Below the pieces are notes generated by a model. That model was not told where the DNA came from, ran no database searches, and worked only from the letters and a program-made list of their open reading frames with translations. The position numbers and the translations under genes were made by a program. Below, in pieces: positions 41,093-50,112 of a DNA stretch of 64,000 nt; position 1 is the first letter of the stretch, and each line of letters starts with the position of its first letter. The stretch comes from Paenibacillus methanolicus. Its GTDB lineage: Bacteria; Bacillota; Bacilli; Paenibacillales; Paenibacillaceae. The DNA is taken from assembly GCF_008124765.1 (NCBI RefSeq), contig NZ_VNHS01000019.1, positions 1 through 64,000 of the forward strand, read 5' to 3'.

Positions 41093-43441
41093 TTACCGCC
41101 GCGAACCGTCTGCGGGAAACAGAACCTTCCCGGCCGCGGGAGCGGTCGGGCCGCTCTCCGCTCGCTCGGCGTCCGCGGGCTGCTCCGGCGCGGAGAGGGT
41201 GCCGAACGGCAGCGTGAAATAAAAAGTGGAACCGGCTCCTTCCGCGCTGTCGACGCCGATGATGCCGCCCATCAATTCGACCAGCTTGCGGCAGATCGAC
41301 AGGCCGAGTCCGGTGCCGCCGTATTTGCGGTTCAGCGACGGGTGGAGCTGGGAGAACGATTGGAACAATTGTCCCTGCAGTTGAGCCGGAATGCCGATGC
41401 CCGTATCCTTCACGCAGAACGCGAGCGTTAGCGCGTGCGGGTCGGGGTTGGCGAGCCGCTCGATCGTCACCGAAACTTCGCCGTTGTCCGTGAATTTGAT
41501 CGCGTTGCCGACCAGGTTGATCAGAATTTGTCGCAGCCTCGCGCCGTCCCCCATGAAGACGGGCGGGATCGATTCGTTCAGCACCGACGCGAGCGCAAGC
41601 TGCTTCTCCTGCGCGGCGGGCGTGAACAGCGTCAGCACGCCTTCCACGAGATGGGCGATATCGATGGGTTCGTGCATGATGGACATTTTGCCCGCTTCCA
41701 GCTTACTGTAATCCAACACTTCGTTCAGAATGTACAGCAGCGAGTCGCTGCTCTTGCGGATGATATCCAAATACGCGCGCTGTTCGTCGTCCAGCTCGGT
41801 GTCGGTCAGCAGGTCCATGATGCCGACGATGCCGTTCATCGGCGTCCGCAGCTCGTGGCTGATGATGGCCAGAAATTCCGATTTGGCCCGGTCCGCCTGC
41901 TCAGCCATCTCTTTGGCGCGCAATATTTCCTTCTGGCTCGTTTTGTCGTGATAGTTCACGACCGCGCCGATCTGCAGGCCGTTATCGTATAGCGGCGTTA
42001 CCCGGTACTCGGCCAAAAAGCTCGAGCCGTCCTTGCGCCAGAAGACGCCTTCCTTCCATACCGGATCTTCCCCGAGCACGATCGCGGCATGAATCGGCGT
42101 CTGGCCGGCGGCGTAATGGCTGCCGTCCGGGGCGGTCTGCTGAATTTGATTCAGGCACGTCGTACCCTCGAGGTCGGCGATCGAATACCCGAGCTTGCGC
42201 GCGCCCGCGGGATTGATGAACGTGCACCGTCCTTCCATGTCCAAGCCGCAGATGCCCTCCGACACGGTATTCAGAATGAGCGCATGCTCGTGGCTAAGCT
42301 GCTCGATCTGCGTAATATAGCGTTCGCGCTGCGTAATATCTTGAATCATGCCGATGATCCGCGCGGGATTGCCGTTCACGTCGAGCTCCGGCTCGCACTG
42401 GGCGTGAAGCACGCGCACATCGCCGTCCGGCAAGAAGATCCGGTACGTGAGATCGCTGCCGTTCCGGCCGGTCCGCATGTGATCGACCGCCGAGAGCAGG
42501 CGCGGCAGATCCTCCGGATGGACGCATTGCAGCATGGAATCCAGCGCGTAATCGACGGCCGGCAGCTGGTCGTCGAAAATCCGGCGCAGCTGCTCGGAAT
42601 ACGTCAACCGGCCGGTCAGCAGATCCCAGTCCCAGCAGCCGATATGCGCGATTTCCTGGGCACGGCTCAGCGTGTCCTCGTATTGCTTGCGTTTGGTAAT
42701 ATCGCGGGTGATCGTCAGCACCTTGAACGGCTCGCCCGTCTCCGGGTGACGGATAATCCGCGAGACGATCTCCAGCCAAATATAGTGGCCGTCGTTATGC
42801 TTGACGCGGCGAACGAACGTATCCCGGTCCGAATACAGCTTGGAGCGGTCGTTGCGCATCTCTTCGGCATCGTCGGGATGGTAGAATTCGATCCGGTTGC
42901 GGCCGACGGCGGAACTCGGTTCGTAGCCGAGCACCGGCAGCATCGACGGCGTGCAGTACAGGAGCGTGCCGTCGGGTTCGCTGAACGAGATAACGTCCTG
43001 CGTATATTCCGTAATGAGCGAGAGCATCTCGAGCTCCTTGCGCAGCTTCCGTTCCTCCGAACGGATATCGGTCAAGTCGATTAGCTGCAGCAGGAGGAAA
43101 GCAGGCGCCGGATGGCCGTCTCCGATGCGATAGAGTTGGGCGCGGACCGGAACGAGTTCCCCGTTCTTCAGCGCGATCTGCAGCTCCCGCTCGATGCGGC
43201 CGTCTCGCGAAGCGAGGACCGCCCGCGATAGGACGCCGTGATCAGGCACTTCCGTGCCGGCCGGCACGGTTAGCTCCGTCCACGCGAGACCGCGAAGCTC
43301 GGCTTCCGTCTCAAGGCCGGCCAGTCGGCAGAAGGCCGGATTGGCATATGCGATTTCGCCCAGCTCCGCGGCCAGCACGGCCGTGGCGATCGGCGAATAA
43401 TGAACGATGGATCGGTAGTCGATCTCCAATGAAGAGCTCAT
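41093..43441 (-). CDS. multi-PAS hybrid-type sensor histidine kinase
   Basis: A 782-residue soluble kinase. Four PAS/PAC modules are visible (about 1-125, 135-260, 260-390, 395-520), including the repeated pattern GEPFKVLTITRDITKRKQYE and GVFWRKDGSSFLAEYRVTPL. A kinase core follows: H box LAIISHELRTPMNGIVG, N box LVGNAIKFTD, G boxes VKDTGIGIP and GTGLGLSICRKLVELMGG. No receiver domain follows, and no regulator is adjacent. PAS repeats and the absence of membrane helices point to an internal redox or metabolite signal. Confidence 0.93.
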   Translation of the reverse strand: MSSSLEIDYRSIVHYSPIATAVLAAELGEIAYANPAFCRLAGLETEAELRGLAWTELTVPAGTEVPDHGVLSRAVLASRDGRIERELQIALKNGELVPVRAQLYRIGDGHPAPAFLLLQLIDLTDIRSEERKLRKELEMLSLITEYTQDVISFSEPDGTLLYCTPSMLPVLGYEPSSAVGRNRIEFYHPDDAEEMRNDRSKLYSDRDTFVRRVKHNDGHYIWLEIVSRIIRHPETGEPFKVLTITRDITKRKQYEDTLSRAQEIAHIGCWDWDLLTGRLTYSEQLRRIFDDQLPAVDYALDSMLQCVHPEDLPRLLSAVDHMRTGRNGSDLTYRIFLPDGDVRVLHAQCEPELDVNGNPARIIGMIQDITQRERYITQIEQLSHEHALILNTVSEGICGLDMEGRCTFINPAGARKLGYSIADLEGTTCLNQIQQTAPDGSHYAAGQTPIHAAIVLGEDPVWKEGVFWRKDGSSFLAEYRVTPLYDNGLQIGAVVNYHDKTSQKEILRAKEMAEQADRAKSEFLAIISHELRTPMNGIVGIMDLLTDTELDDEQRAYLDIIRKSSDSLLYILNEVLDYSKLEAGKMSIMHEPIDIAHLVEGVLTLFTPAAQEKQLALASVLNESIPPVFMGDGARLRQILINLVGNAIKFTDNGEVSVTIERLANPDPHALTLAFCVKDTGIGIPAQLQGQLFQSFSQLHPSLNRKYGGTGLGLSICRKLVELMGGIIGVDSAEGAGSTFYFTLPFGTLSAPEQPADAERAESGPTAPAAGKVLFPADGSRR

Positions 43442-43636
43442 TGGTTGCAGCCCCTTTCTTTCTCTGGCTGTCAGCGTAAGCGTGATAGCTGTTTTTTACC
43501 TTTTACCATTGTAGCAGGGCGTGCAAACGGAGCCTATAGAAAAAAACGGAAAGAACTGGCGGATAACGCCAAAAACCGCCTGTTCGACATCGAACGGGCG
43601 GCTTCACAGACGAGAGAGCGAAAGGTGGACGTATGC

Positions 43637-44107
43637 TTATGCGGACCCCGCGCCAAAGGAGAGCGAAAGCGCGAAATCGAATACTTCCTGATAGCGCTTG
43701 GACATCGTGGACGAAGAAACCTCGTACTTCGAAGCCAGCTCGGCCATCGTGCCGCCGTTGAAGAAAAACTCGATCGCCGCGCAATACACGCCGGACTTGC
43801 GATAGACCGGCTGCGTCTCGGAAGAAAAGCGGTTCCATAGAAAAACGGCAAAATAAACCGTATCCGGTTCATAACGGCCTTGCATATTCGTCACGAGCTC
43901 GTTCGAGAGTTCACGATACGCTTCGCTGCTCCACGTCAATCCCTCGATCATCTCGTGAATGTCGATTGTCGTCGGGTCGATGGCAGGCGCCGCGCTAGAC
44001 GTTCCCGATCCGGCCGCTTGCTCGTCCTTCCCCAGATGACAACGTTTGTACTTGAGCCCGCTGCCGCAATGACAGAGCTCGTTTCTTCCCCATTTCGTCA
44101 CAACCAT
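43637..44107 (-). CDS. SEC-C zinc-motif protein
   Basis: 156 residues. The N-terminal SEC-C motif (GRNELCHCGSGLKYKRCH) is followed by an Ala/Ser linker. The C-terminal half contains a probable helix-turn-helix (GGTMAELASKYEVSSSTMSKRYQEV). This pairing suggests a DNA- or RNA-binding adaptor. AGGAG precedes ATG 44107; GTG two codons later is an alternative start with better spacing. It is the second SEC-C protein of the window (the other is at 19983). Confidence 0.8.
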   Translation of the reverse strand: MVVTKWGRNELCHCGSGLKYKRCHLGKDEQAAGSGTSSAAPAIDPTTIDIHEMIEGLTWSSEAYRELSNELVTNMQGRYEPDTVYFAVFLWNRFSSETQPVYRKSGVYCAAIEFFFNGGTMAELASKYEVSSSTMSKRYQEVFDFALSLSFGAGSA

Positions 44108-44311
44108 CGTCTCCTAAACTTTCATGTTGTACTTCTATTATAGAAAGAAATCGACCGATTGACAAAAGAATAGTTGAAATTTGCGCTTATTTTGCCCCTT
44201 TTTCGTGAAAATTGTCATTCATTTGAAAATGATCGGGGAAGATGGCGCCCTGGACAGCCGCGAATCGTCAAGGTAAGATGGGGGCAAGTTCCATAGGGAG
44301 GAGCAAGAAAC

Positions 44312-44641
44312 ATGCCTCAATTAACGTTCAGGGGAGTCGCGCGGGACGCGCTGGCGGCCGCGGTCGGCCCGCTCGTCGCCGAGCTGGCGGAGATTTGCGA
44401 ATGCGGCACGGATAATTTCACGGTGGACTTGCTGGAGACGGCGCCGATCATCGGCGGAGAGGGCGGGGCGAGCTATCCGTTCGCGGAAGCGGCCTGGTTC
44501 GAGCGCGGGGATTACGTCCGGAACCGGTTTGCCGAAGCGGTCGCGCGGCATATGCGCAGTGCGGGGGTGGCGGACCTGGAACTTGCGTTCAAGGTATACC
44601 GCGAAGAGATGTATTACATTAACGGCCGGCCGTGCGGGTAG
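44312..44641 (+). CDS. DUF1904 family protein
   Basis: 109 residues, matching the small DUF1904 family (tautomerase-like fold) known from Bacillales: MPQLTFRGVA at the start, ELAEICECGTDNFTVD, then FFERGD-like AWFERGDYVRNRFAEAVARHM and LELAFKVYREEMYYINGRP. The Pro after the initiator Met is typical of the tautomerase fold, but activity is not known. GGAGGAG lies 6-9 bases before the start. Confidence 0.85.
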   Translation: MPQLTFRGVARDALAAAVGPLVAELAEICECGTDNFTVDLLETAPIIGGEGGASYPFAEAAWFERGDYVRNRFAEAVARHMRSAGVADLELAFKVYREEMYYINGRPCG

Positions 44642-44679
44642 GGGTTCTTGAATTTTTTGAAAAGGTCTCCATAAAGTGG

Positions 44680-44709
44680 TTGACGCTTCCGGAGAGGCCG
44701 TGATACGAT
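44680..44709 (+). promoter_or_regulatory. sigma-A promoter of the second rtcB leader
   Basis: TTGACG (44680-44685), an 18-bp spacer and TACGAT (44704-44709). Transcription would start near 44716 and run through the two small ORFs at 44749 and 45040 before rtcB at 45428, giving a leader of ~700 nt. Confidence 0.7.
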
Positions 44710-44748
44710 AGCGACTAATTTAGAGCGCGAGGGCGAAAGGAGGCACGG

Positions 44749-44895
44749 ATGATGAAGAACGTTACGAGCATGCAGCGGTACGAACGCACGATAATGGCAA
44801 CGCGCGATGGGCTGACGGATTCCGTGCACCCTTTCGCGATCGATCGTCATTGCGGCTTCCCCGGAACCGTACGGACAAGGCGCGCCTGCCGATGA
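44749..44895 (+). CDS. small ORF (48 aa), leader unit 1
   Basis: GAAAGGAGG (44735-44743) is an optimal site 5 bases before ATG 44749 and 8 before ATG 44752. The peptide starts MMKNVTSMQRYERTIMATRD and ends in an Arg/Cys-rich tail. A hairpin with a T tract follows at 44974. Part of it (RTIMATRDGL) resembles the start of the next small ORF (RTIIAIHDQL), and the DNA is similar too, which suggests a tandem duplication. No known family. Confidence 0.45.
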   Translation: MMKNVTSMQRYERTIMATRDGLTDSVHPFAIDRHCGFPGTVRTRRACR

Positions 44896-44973
44896 GCAGG
44901 CATGTCCTTGCATTCCCATACGCATCTGGCTAGGAGGCTGCAGGCTGGCGGCGCATCTTTCGTCCAAGGACGT

Positions 44974-45002
44974 AAGACGCGCCCGTCCCGCGGTCTTTTT
45001 TT
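44974..45002 (+). terminator. terminator/attenuator of leader unit 1
   Basis: AAGACGCG pairs with CGC-GTCTT (one bulged G, loop CCCGTCC), followed directly by T7. It lies inside the presumed rtcB leader, so rtcB expression from the 44680 promoter requires read-through. Confidence 0.8.
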
Positions 45003-45039
45003 ATTCCCATTCCCCACGAGAAAAGGAGGCGTTAGCGCC

Positions 45040-45264
45040 ATGAGAACGATAATCGCGATTCACGATCAGCTTCAACAGGCATTCAACCGCATGGAGAAGG
45101 AACCGCGTCTGCCGGCTGTTCGGCCGTCCATTCGCTCGTACCCGCATAGGGGACGCTTCGCGCGCTCCGCGCGTCTGCACGTCAGGCGCCGTCTGCATGC
45201 GCGTCGACGTGAGCAATGGCCATTCGAGCTGCCGGGATCGCGGCGTTTCTCTATACCTGCCTGA
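45040..45264 (+). CDS. small basic ORF (74 aa), leader unit 2
   Basis: AAAAGGAGG (45021-45029) stands 10 bases before ATG 45040. The product starts MRTIIAIHDQLQQAFNRME and becomes extremely Arg-rich (RSARLHVRRRLHARRRE). It could bind nucleic acid or could simply be a leader peptide sensitive to arginine supply. A loose stem (CTGCC/GGCAG) and T7 (~45297-45303) follow. No family is recognised. Confidence 0.4.
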   Translation: MRTIIAIHDQLQQAFNRMEKEPRLPAVRPSIRSYPHRGRFARSARLHVRRRLHARRREQWPFELPGSRRFSIPA

Positions 45265-45360
45265 AGCGGGGACAAGGGAACGAGCGGACCGGCAGCTTTT
45301 TTTATTCGAAAATATAGGAATTTATAGGTTTCACGCTTATAAATCATCCTCTATTTCACC

Positions 45361-45410
45361 GGAATGTAACGCGCTACGCCATCAAAGACGGCGATAGCCG
45401 TTTCACCTTG
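45361..45410 (+). repeat. dispersed ~50-bp repeat, copy B
   Basis: 42/50 identical to 23161-23210. It contains ACGGCGATAGCCGT, an inverted repeat with a 4-nt loop, and ends 2 bases before the AAAGGAGG site of the second rtcB. A conserved position close to a ribosome binding site or operator hints at an RNA hairpin with a regulatory role. Confidence 0.8.
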
Positions 45411-45427
45411 CAAAGGAGGAGAGCAAG

Positions 45428-46846
45428 TTGAAAGGGAACACGAAACACCACGCCAACAATCATCATGAAATCGAGCTGCCTCACGGCCGCCTGCACGTCT
45501 TCGCGAATCCGGACGTATTCGGGGCATTCGAGCCGAAGGTGTACGAGATGGCGGACAACAATCTGCGCATTCCGCGCAGCATGTACATGAGCTATACGCC
45601 GGACGCCCACGTCGGGGTTGGCACCTGCATCGGAACGACGGCGGTCTGGCGGATGCGTGACGGATTCGTCTCGCCGTCGATCGTCGGCGTCGACATCGGC
45701 TGCGGCATGCGGGTCCATCTGACGCCGCTGCATAAGCGGGACATTCAGGATCCGGCGGTCCGCCGCAAGCTGATCGAGGCGATCGAGCGGTACGTGCCGA
45801 CGAACGAACGGACGAATTCGAACTACGCGGATATCGACATCATGGACGTCGTGCGCCATGGTCTGCGGGGGCTGCCGGACAAATACGTGCCGGATGCACG
45901 CTGGCTGACGCACGTCGAGGAGGCGACGTTCAAGTTCGACCACGATTTCTTGAGCGAACTGCCGGCCCGCATCCGCAGGAACGCGCACGGCCAGCTGGGG
46001 ACGCTCGGCAGCGGCAATCACTTCATCGAGCTGCAGGCGATCGAGATCGACGAGGGGCGGCGCGAGACGGGCGAGGGCTGGGGACTGTTCGACGGCCAGG
46101 TCGTCGTCATGATCCATTCCGGCTCGCGGGCTTGGGGCGCGATGCTCGGCCGCGAGCATACGAAGTCGCTCAAGGAGACGATGGCGCTGTGGGGCATCTC
46201 GAACCCCGACCCGAATCTCGTCTACGCGCCGGCGGTGAGCCATGAAGGGAAGGCGTACTTGAACCTCATGTACTCCGCGCTCAATTTCGCCGTAAGCAAC
46301 CGCCATATGATCGCCTTCGGCGTGCGTCAGGCGTTCAAGGACGTGTTCGGAGAGGCGATCGAGCTGCCGGTGCTCTACGACCTTATGCATAACTATGCGC
46401 TGAAGGAGTTCCATCGGAACGAACCGATGCTCGTCCATCGCAAAGGCGCGACGCGGGCGCTTCCGCCTGGCCACTTCATGAATACAATGGCTTATAAGAC
46501 AACCGGTCATCCCGCGCTTATCCCGGGCTCCATGGGGACGGCGTCGTACATCATGGTCGGGCGCGACGAAGGGGCGAAGAACTTCTACTCGATCTGCCAC
46601 GGGGCGGGACGGCTTCGTTCGCGCCGGGCGACCAAGGAGCTGGTCACCGTCGATGCGTTCGCGCAATCGCTTCGGGTCGGCACGGAGGACGAGATCTTGG
46701 TCAACCACCGCACGCTCGAGACGATTCTGGACGAATGCCCGCAAGCGTACAAGGACGTCGACCAAATCATCGACAGCGTCGTCGGCGCGAAACTGGCGGA
46801 CGTCGTGGCCAGGTGCAAGCCGATGGCCGTCATCAAGGGCGTGTAG
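45428..46846 (+). CDS. rtcB: RNA-splicing ligase RtcB (copy 2)
   Basis: A 472-residue paralogue of the ligase at 4790, with all catalytic residues: D89, C92 (DIGCGM), N197-H198 (GTLGSGNHF), H230, H321 and guanylate acceptor H391 (CHGAGR). TTG 45428 is preceded by AAAGGAGGAG with good spacing. The N-terminus is His/Asn-rich (NTKHHANNHHEIELPHG), unlike copy 1. It seals cyclic-phosphate and 5'-OH RNA ends. Here it is followed by YkuK, an RNase H-fold protein, rather than by the AAA+/KptA set. The two copies may respond to different signals. Confidence 0.97.
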   Translation: MKGNTKHHANNHHEIELPHGRLHVFANPDVFGAFEPKVYEMADNNLRIPRSMYMSYTPDAHVGVGTCIGTTAVWRMRDGFVSPSIVGVDIGCGMRVHLTPLHKRDIQDPAVRRKLIEAIERYVPTNERTNSNYADIDIMDVVRHGLRGLPDKYVPDARWLTHVEEATFKFDHDFLSELPARIRRNAHGQLGTLGSGNHFIELQAIEIDEGRRETGEGWGLFDGQVVVMIHSGSRAWGAMLGREHTKSLKETMALWGISNPDPNLVYAPAVSHEGKAYLNLMYSALNFAVSNRHMIAFGVRQAFKDVFGEAIELPVLYDLMHNYALKEFHRNEPMLVHRKGATRALPPGHFMNTMAYKTTGHPALIPGSMGTASYIMVGRDEGAKNFYSICHGAGRLRSRRATKELVTVDAFAQSLRVGTEDEILVNHRTLETILDECPQAYKDVDQIIDSVVGAKLADVVARCKPMAVIKGV

Positions 46847-46924
46847 TCGAAAACAGGCATAGAACCTATCGTCTGCCGAATAACCTGCTTTAGCGCCTTG
46901 AACATATGACAAGGAGTGATTCGA

Positions 46925-47494
46925 ATGAGCAAACAGGCTTCAAAATGGGACGATCTTCGCTTCCAAAACGTGAGCGAGAGCGGTATGACGCTCGAGGCCG
47001 TCATGAACCGCATGCTGCGCTTTATCGGGCAAGACCCGAGGTGCGCCTATCATTTCGTCATCGGTACCGACTCCCAAGTGTTCCGAGGATATACGAAATT
47101 CGTCACGGGCATCGTGCTTCATCGTCCGGGCAAAGGCGCCTGGGCGTGCTACCGCGTCGTCGTCCTGCCGCGCGAGGTGCTGAGCCTTCGGGAGAAGCTT
47201 TCCTATGAAACCTCGCTCTCGCAGGAGTTGGCTGCTTATTTCGCGGACGATCTGCTGCGCGACATGGAGGCGCCGCTGCTCCCTTACGTCTACCAAGGCG
47301 CGTCGCTGGAGTCGTTCATCGACATCGATGCCGGCACGGAGCCGGTCGTGAACAAGACGTCGCTCTACGTGCAAGAGATGGTGGAGCGGGTCGAGGCGTC
47401 GGGCGTCTTCCTCGCCCGGGTCAAGCCCGAGTCGTACGCCGCCTCGGCATACGCGAACCGGTATACCAAACGTCCGGTTAAGAAGGTGATGTAG
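46925..47494 (+). CDS. ykuK: YkuK family protein, RNase H-like fold
   Basis: 189 residues of the YkuK/DUF458 family, predicted ribonuclease H-like. The N-terminal acidic strand IGTDSQVF and ITDAT-type FVTGIVLHR, then SLSQELAAYF, FIDIDAGTEPV (further acidic residues) and the C-terminal SYAASAYANRYTK are family signatures. AAGGAG lies ~8 bases before ATG 46925. It is 78 bp downstream of rtcB copy 2 and probably in its operon. A nuclease next to an RNA ligase suggests that the pair trims and joins the same RNA; this is inference. Confidence 0.92.
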   Translation: MSKQASKWDDLRFQNVSESGMTLEAVMNRMLRFIGQDPRCAYHFVIGTDSQVFRGYTKFVTGIVLHRPGKGAWACYRVVVLPREVLSLREKLSYETSLSQELAAYFADDLLRDMEAPLLPYVYQGASLESFIDIDAGTEPVVNKTSLYVQEMVERVEASGVFLARVKPESYAASAYANRYTKRPVKKVM

Positions 47495-47518
47495 GCTATG
47501 CCAGCAGGATGGATAAGG

Positions 47519-47559
47519 CCGTGCGCCGCGCATGCAAGTTGTGCGGTGCACGGTTTTTT
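47519..47559 (+). terminator. terminator after ykuK
   Basis: CCGTGC-GCCGC pairs with GCGGT-GCACGG around an 11-nt loop, then T6. Confidence 0.85.
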
Positions 47560-47772
47560 GGCGTGTGCGCGAGCGGGATTGATGGAAGGAGCGTGCGTCT
47601 TGAAGGCGTCCGGAAGGGCAAGGCCGGGTAGAAAGGAGTATGCGGTCGCGTCCGAAAGCGGTATAGTAGGCGCATGAAGCGCTCAGCATCCAGGCCATGG
47701 TTAGGAACGCCCCATCTTGGCAAACTACGAACAGATAAGGCGACAGGCGGCGCGCGGATAGGAGTGACGAAG

Positions 47773-49215
47773 GTGAATTACTCGAATCTGAGTCTACATA
47801 CGGACAAGTACCAGATCAATATGATGTACGCCCATTGGGTGCTGGGATCGCTGAACAAGAAAGCGGTGTTCGAAGCATACTTCCGCAAGCTGCCGTTCGG
47901 CAACGGCTACGCGGTGTTCGCCGGGCTGGAGCGGATCGTGCATTACATCCAACATTTGGCGTTCGATGACGAGGCGATCGACTATTTGCGGCAGCAGGAG
48001 GAGGCATATCAGGAGGGATTTCTGGAGGAGTTGCGGCGATTCCGGTTCACGGGCTGCATTCGTGCGGTGCCGGAAGGGACGCTCGTCTTCCCGAACGTGC
48101 CGATTATCCGGGTGGAAGCCCGCATCTTCGAGGCGCAGCTCATCGAGACGGCGATCTTGAATTTCATGAACTACCAGACGCTGATCGCTACGAAAGCGTC
48201 GCGGATCAAACAGGTCGCCCCGCACGACACGCTGCTCGAATTCGGTACCAGGCGGGCGCAGGAGGCGGACGCGGCGGTCTGGGGCGCGCGGGCTGCTTAT
48301 ATCGCGGGCTTCCACGCGACGTCGAATTTGCGGGCCGGCATGCTGTTCGGCATTCCGACCAAAGGCACGCATGCCCACGCGTGGATTCAAGCGCACGACA
48401 CGGAGGAGGAAGCGTTCGCGAAGTTCGCCGAGGCGCTGCCGGATCAGGTATCGCTGCTCGTCGATACGTACGATACGTTGAAGAGCGGCGTGCCGAACGC
48501 GATCAAGACGGCCAAGCTGCTGGAGGCGAAGGGCAAGCGGCTGCAGTCGATCCGGCTCGACAGCGGGGACTTGGCGCTCATCTCGAAGGAAGCGCGCGCG
48601 CTGCTCGACCAGGCTGGCTTCCCGTACGTGAAAATCATCGCGTCGAACGATCTGGACGAGAGTCTGATCATGAACTTGAAGGCGCAGGGCGCGCGGATCG
48701 ACGTCTGGGGCGTCGGGACGCAGCTCATCACCGCGGCGGACCAGCCGTCGCTCGGCGGCATCTACAAGCTCGTCGCCAAGGAGAAGGACGGCGATTACGA
48801 GCCGGTTATCAAAATCTCGGGTAATCCCGAGAAAGTGTCCAATCCCGGCGTCAAGGAAACATACCGCCTGCTGAACCGGCAGACCGGCCGGGCCGAGGCG
48901 GACTACATCGCGCTGGGCAGCGAGCGGGAACCTCGCGAAGGCGCGCCGCTGCTGCTGTTCGATCCCGCGACGCCGTACCGGAGCAAGACGCTTGAAGCGT
49001 ATGACGGCGTGCGGCTGCTGCAGGACATCTACGTGAACGGCGAGCTGGCGTACGCGTTGCCCGGCGTGGAGGCGATCCGCGCGTACCACGAGTCCCAGCT
49101 GGCGCTGTTCCGGCCCGAAATTCGGCGCATGCTTAATCCGGAGGAATATCGGGTAACCTTAAGCCGTAAGGCGTGGGATTTGAAAATGGAGCTCATTCAC
49201 GAATATCACCCGTGA
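47773..49215 (+). CDS. pncB: nicotinate phosphoribosyltransferase
   Basis: A 480-residue enzyme that joins nicotinate and PRPP to nicotinate mononucleotide in NAD+ salvage. Visible motifs: SLHTDKYQINMMYAHW, FRKLPFGNGYAVFAGLE, EFGTRRAQ, GTHAHAWIQAH, SIRLDSGDL, ASNDLDE and VWGVGTQLITA with the phosphoribosyl-binding loop. GTG 47773 follows GGAGTGA by ~8 bases; the longer frame to 47674 is not family-like. NAD+ is consumed by KptA and Sir2 elsewhere in the window. Its position after the second RNA locus may be fortuitous. Confidence 0.95.
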   Translation: MNYSNLSLHTDKYQINMMYAHWVLGSLNKKAVFEAYFRKLPFGNGYAVFAGLERIVHYIQHLAFDDEAIDYLRQQEEAYQEGFLEELRRFRFTGCIRAVPEGTLVFPNVPIIRVEARIFEAQLIETAILNFMNYQTLIATKASRIKQVAPHDTLLEFGTRRAQEADAAVWGARAAYIAGFHATSNLRAGMLFGIPTKGTHAHAWIQAHDTEEEAFAKFAEALPDQVSLLVDTYDTLKSGVPNAIKTAKLLEAKGKRLQSIRLDSGDLALISKEARALLDQAGFPYVKIIASNDLDESLIMNLKAQGARIDVWGVGTQLITAADQPSLGGIYKLVAKEKDGDYEPVIKISGNPEKVSNPGVKETYRLLNRQTGRAEADYIALGSEREPREGAPLLLFDPATPYRSKTLEAYDGVRLLQDIYVNGELAYALPGVEAIRAYHESQLALFRPEIRRMLNPEEYRVTLSRKAWDLKMELIHEYHP

Positions 49216-49223
49216 CCAAGCGC

Positions 49224-49264
49224 AAAAAAACGCACCGGCTCGTTCCCGAGCGGTGCGTTCTTTC
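49224..49264. terminator. bidirectional terminator
   Basis: AACGCACC-G-GCTCG pairs with CGAGC-GGTGCGTT (loop TTCC), with A7 before and a T-rich end after. It separates pncB (+) and the M15 peptidase (-). Confidence 0.9.
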
Positions 49265-49347
49265 GCGGCGGCTGTTTCGCGCATCCGGCGTATCGCATTC
49301 AGGCGCCAGATGCGAATCTGTGCACCTTGCCGGAGCTATGCGCGCCT

Positions 49348-50112
49348 TTAGTTATACCGGGCCAAATATTGCTCCAGCGTCAGGTGCTTACTCATGATTT
49401 CCTTGGCGATATAGACGCCGACGTAGCGGACATGCCACGGCTCGTAGGAATAGCCGGTCAGCTTCTCCATGCCTTTGCCGTACCGGATGATGAAGCCGTA
49501 ATCGGCGGCATGCTTCGCCAGCCACTTGCCTTCCTTCGTATCGCCGAAGCTCGCTTCGAGCGCATAGCCGGCCGATGCGCTCGAAATATCCATGGCAAGA
49601 CCCGTCTGATGCTCGCTTTGCCCGGGGAGGGCGCTCGTTTTATTGGCGACGGCGGCGCCTTTGATCGACTTGTTGCGGTCGAAGATCGCCTTTTGCGTCG
49701 CGTAGGACCGGTAGCCGGAGACCGCGGCCAGCCTGATGCCGTCTTTCTTGGCGGCGGCGAACAGCTTCTCCAAGGCGCCCGCGGCAATGCTGCGCATTTG
49801 TTTCTTCGGGCTGCTGCCCGCGAACGAGAACGACACGTTCGGCACGACGAGATCGGTCGGAACGTAGGTAGATGGCAGATTGCGCTGCTTGTTCACGAGC
49901 ACGACCGTGCTCTGGGAATTGGTGACGATAGATTTGCCGGCCGCGTTCTTGGTCACGGTGCGAACGGCCGCGTTGTCGTGCAGGAACGTGGAGGCGGCCG
50001 CGGCGTGGGCGGTCGCGTCGGCGATGCCGGACACGGTGCAACCGGCCAACAGTCCGGCGCCGAGCAGCAGAGCGGCTAATCGATTGGTGCGTTTGCGCGT
50101 AGCGGTTGTCAT
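49348..50112 (-). CDS. D-alanyl-D-alanine carboxypeptidase, M15B (VanY/DacB-like) lipoprotein
   Basis: 254 residues. A lipobox (LLAGC) ends the signal peptide. The metallopeptidase core has SGYRSYATQKAIFD, SEHQTGLAMDIS (Zn His and Asp) and EPWHVRYVG (catalytic Glu, Zn His). It trims the terminal D-Ala from peptidoglycan stem peptides outside the membrane. GGAGATGAG precedes the start. Single gene. Confidence 0.94.
   Translation of the reverse strand: MTTATRKRTNRLAALLLGAGLLAGCTVSGIADATAHAAAASTFLHDNAAVRTVTKNAAGKSIVTNSQSTVVLVNKQRNLPSTYVPTDLVVPNVSFSFAGSSPKKQMRSIAAGALEKLFAAAKKDGIRLAAVSGYRSYATQKAIFDRNKSIKGAAVANKTSALPGQSEHQTGLAMDISSASAGYALEASFGDTKEGKWLAKHAADYGFIIRYGKGMEKLTGYSYEPWHVRYVGVYIAKEIMSKHLTLEQYLARYN

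Noticed and set aside
44716..45303. T-box riboswitch upstream of the second rtcB
   Set aside because: The conserved T-box antiterminator string and a stem I specifier loop are not found.
45374..46912. 512-codon frame antisense to the second rtcB
   Set aside because: Composition is that of a reverse-strand shadow; it has no start signal and spans the full RtcB gene.
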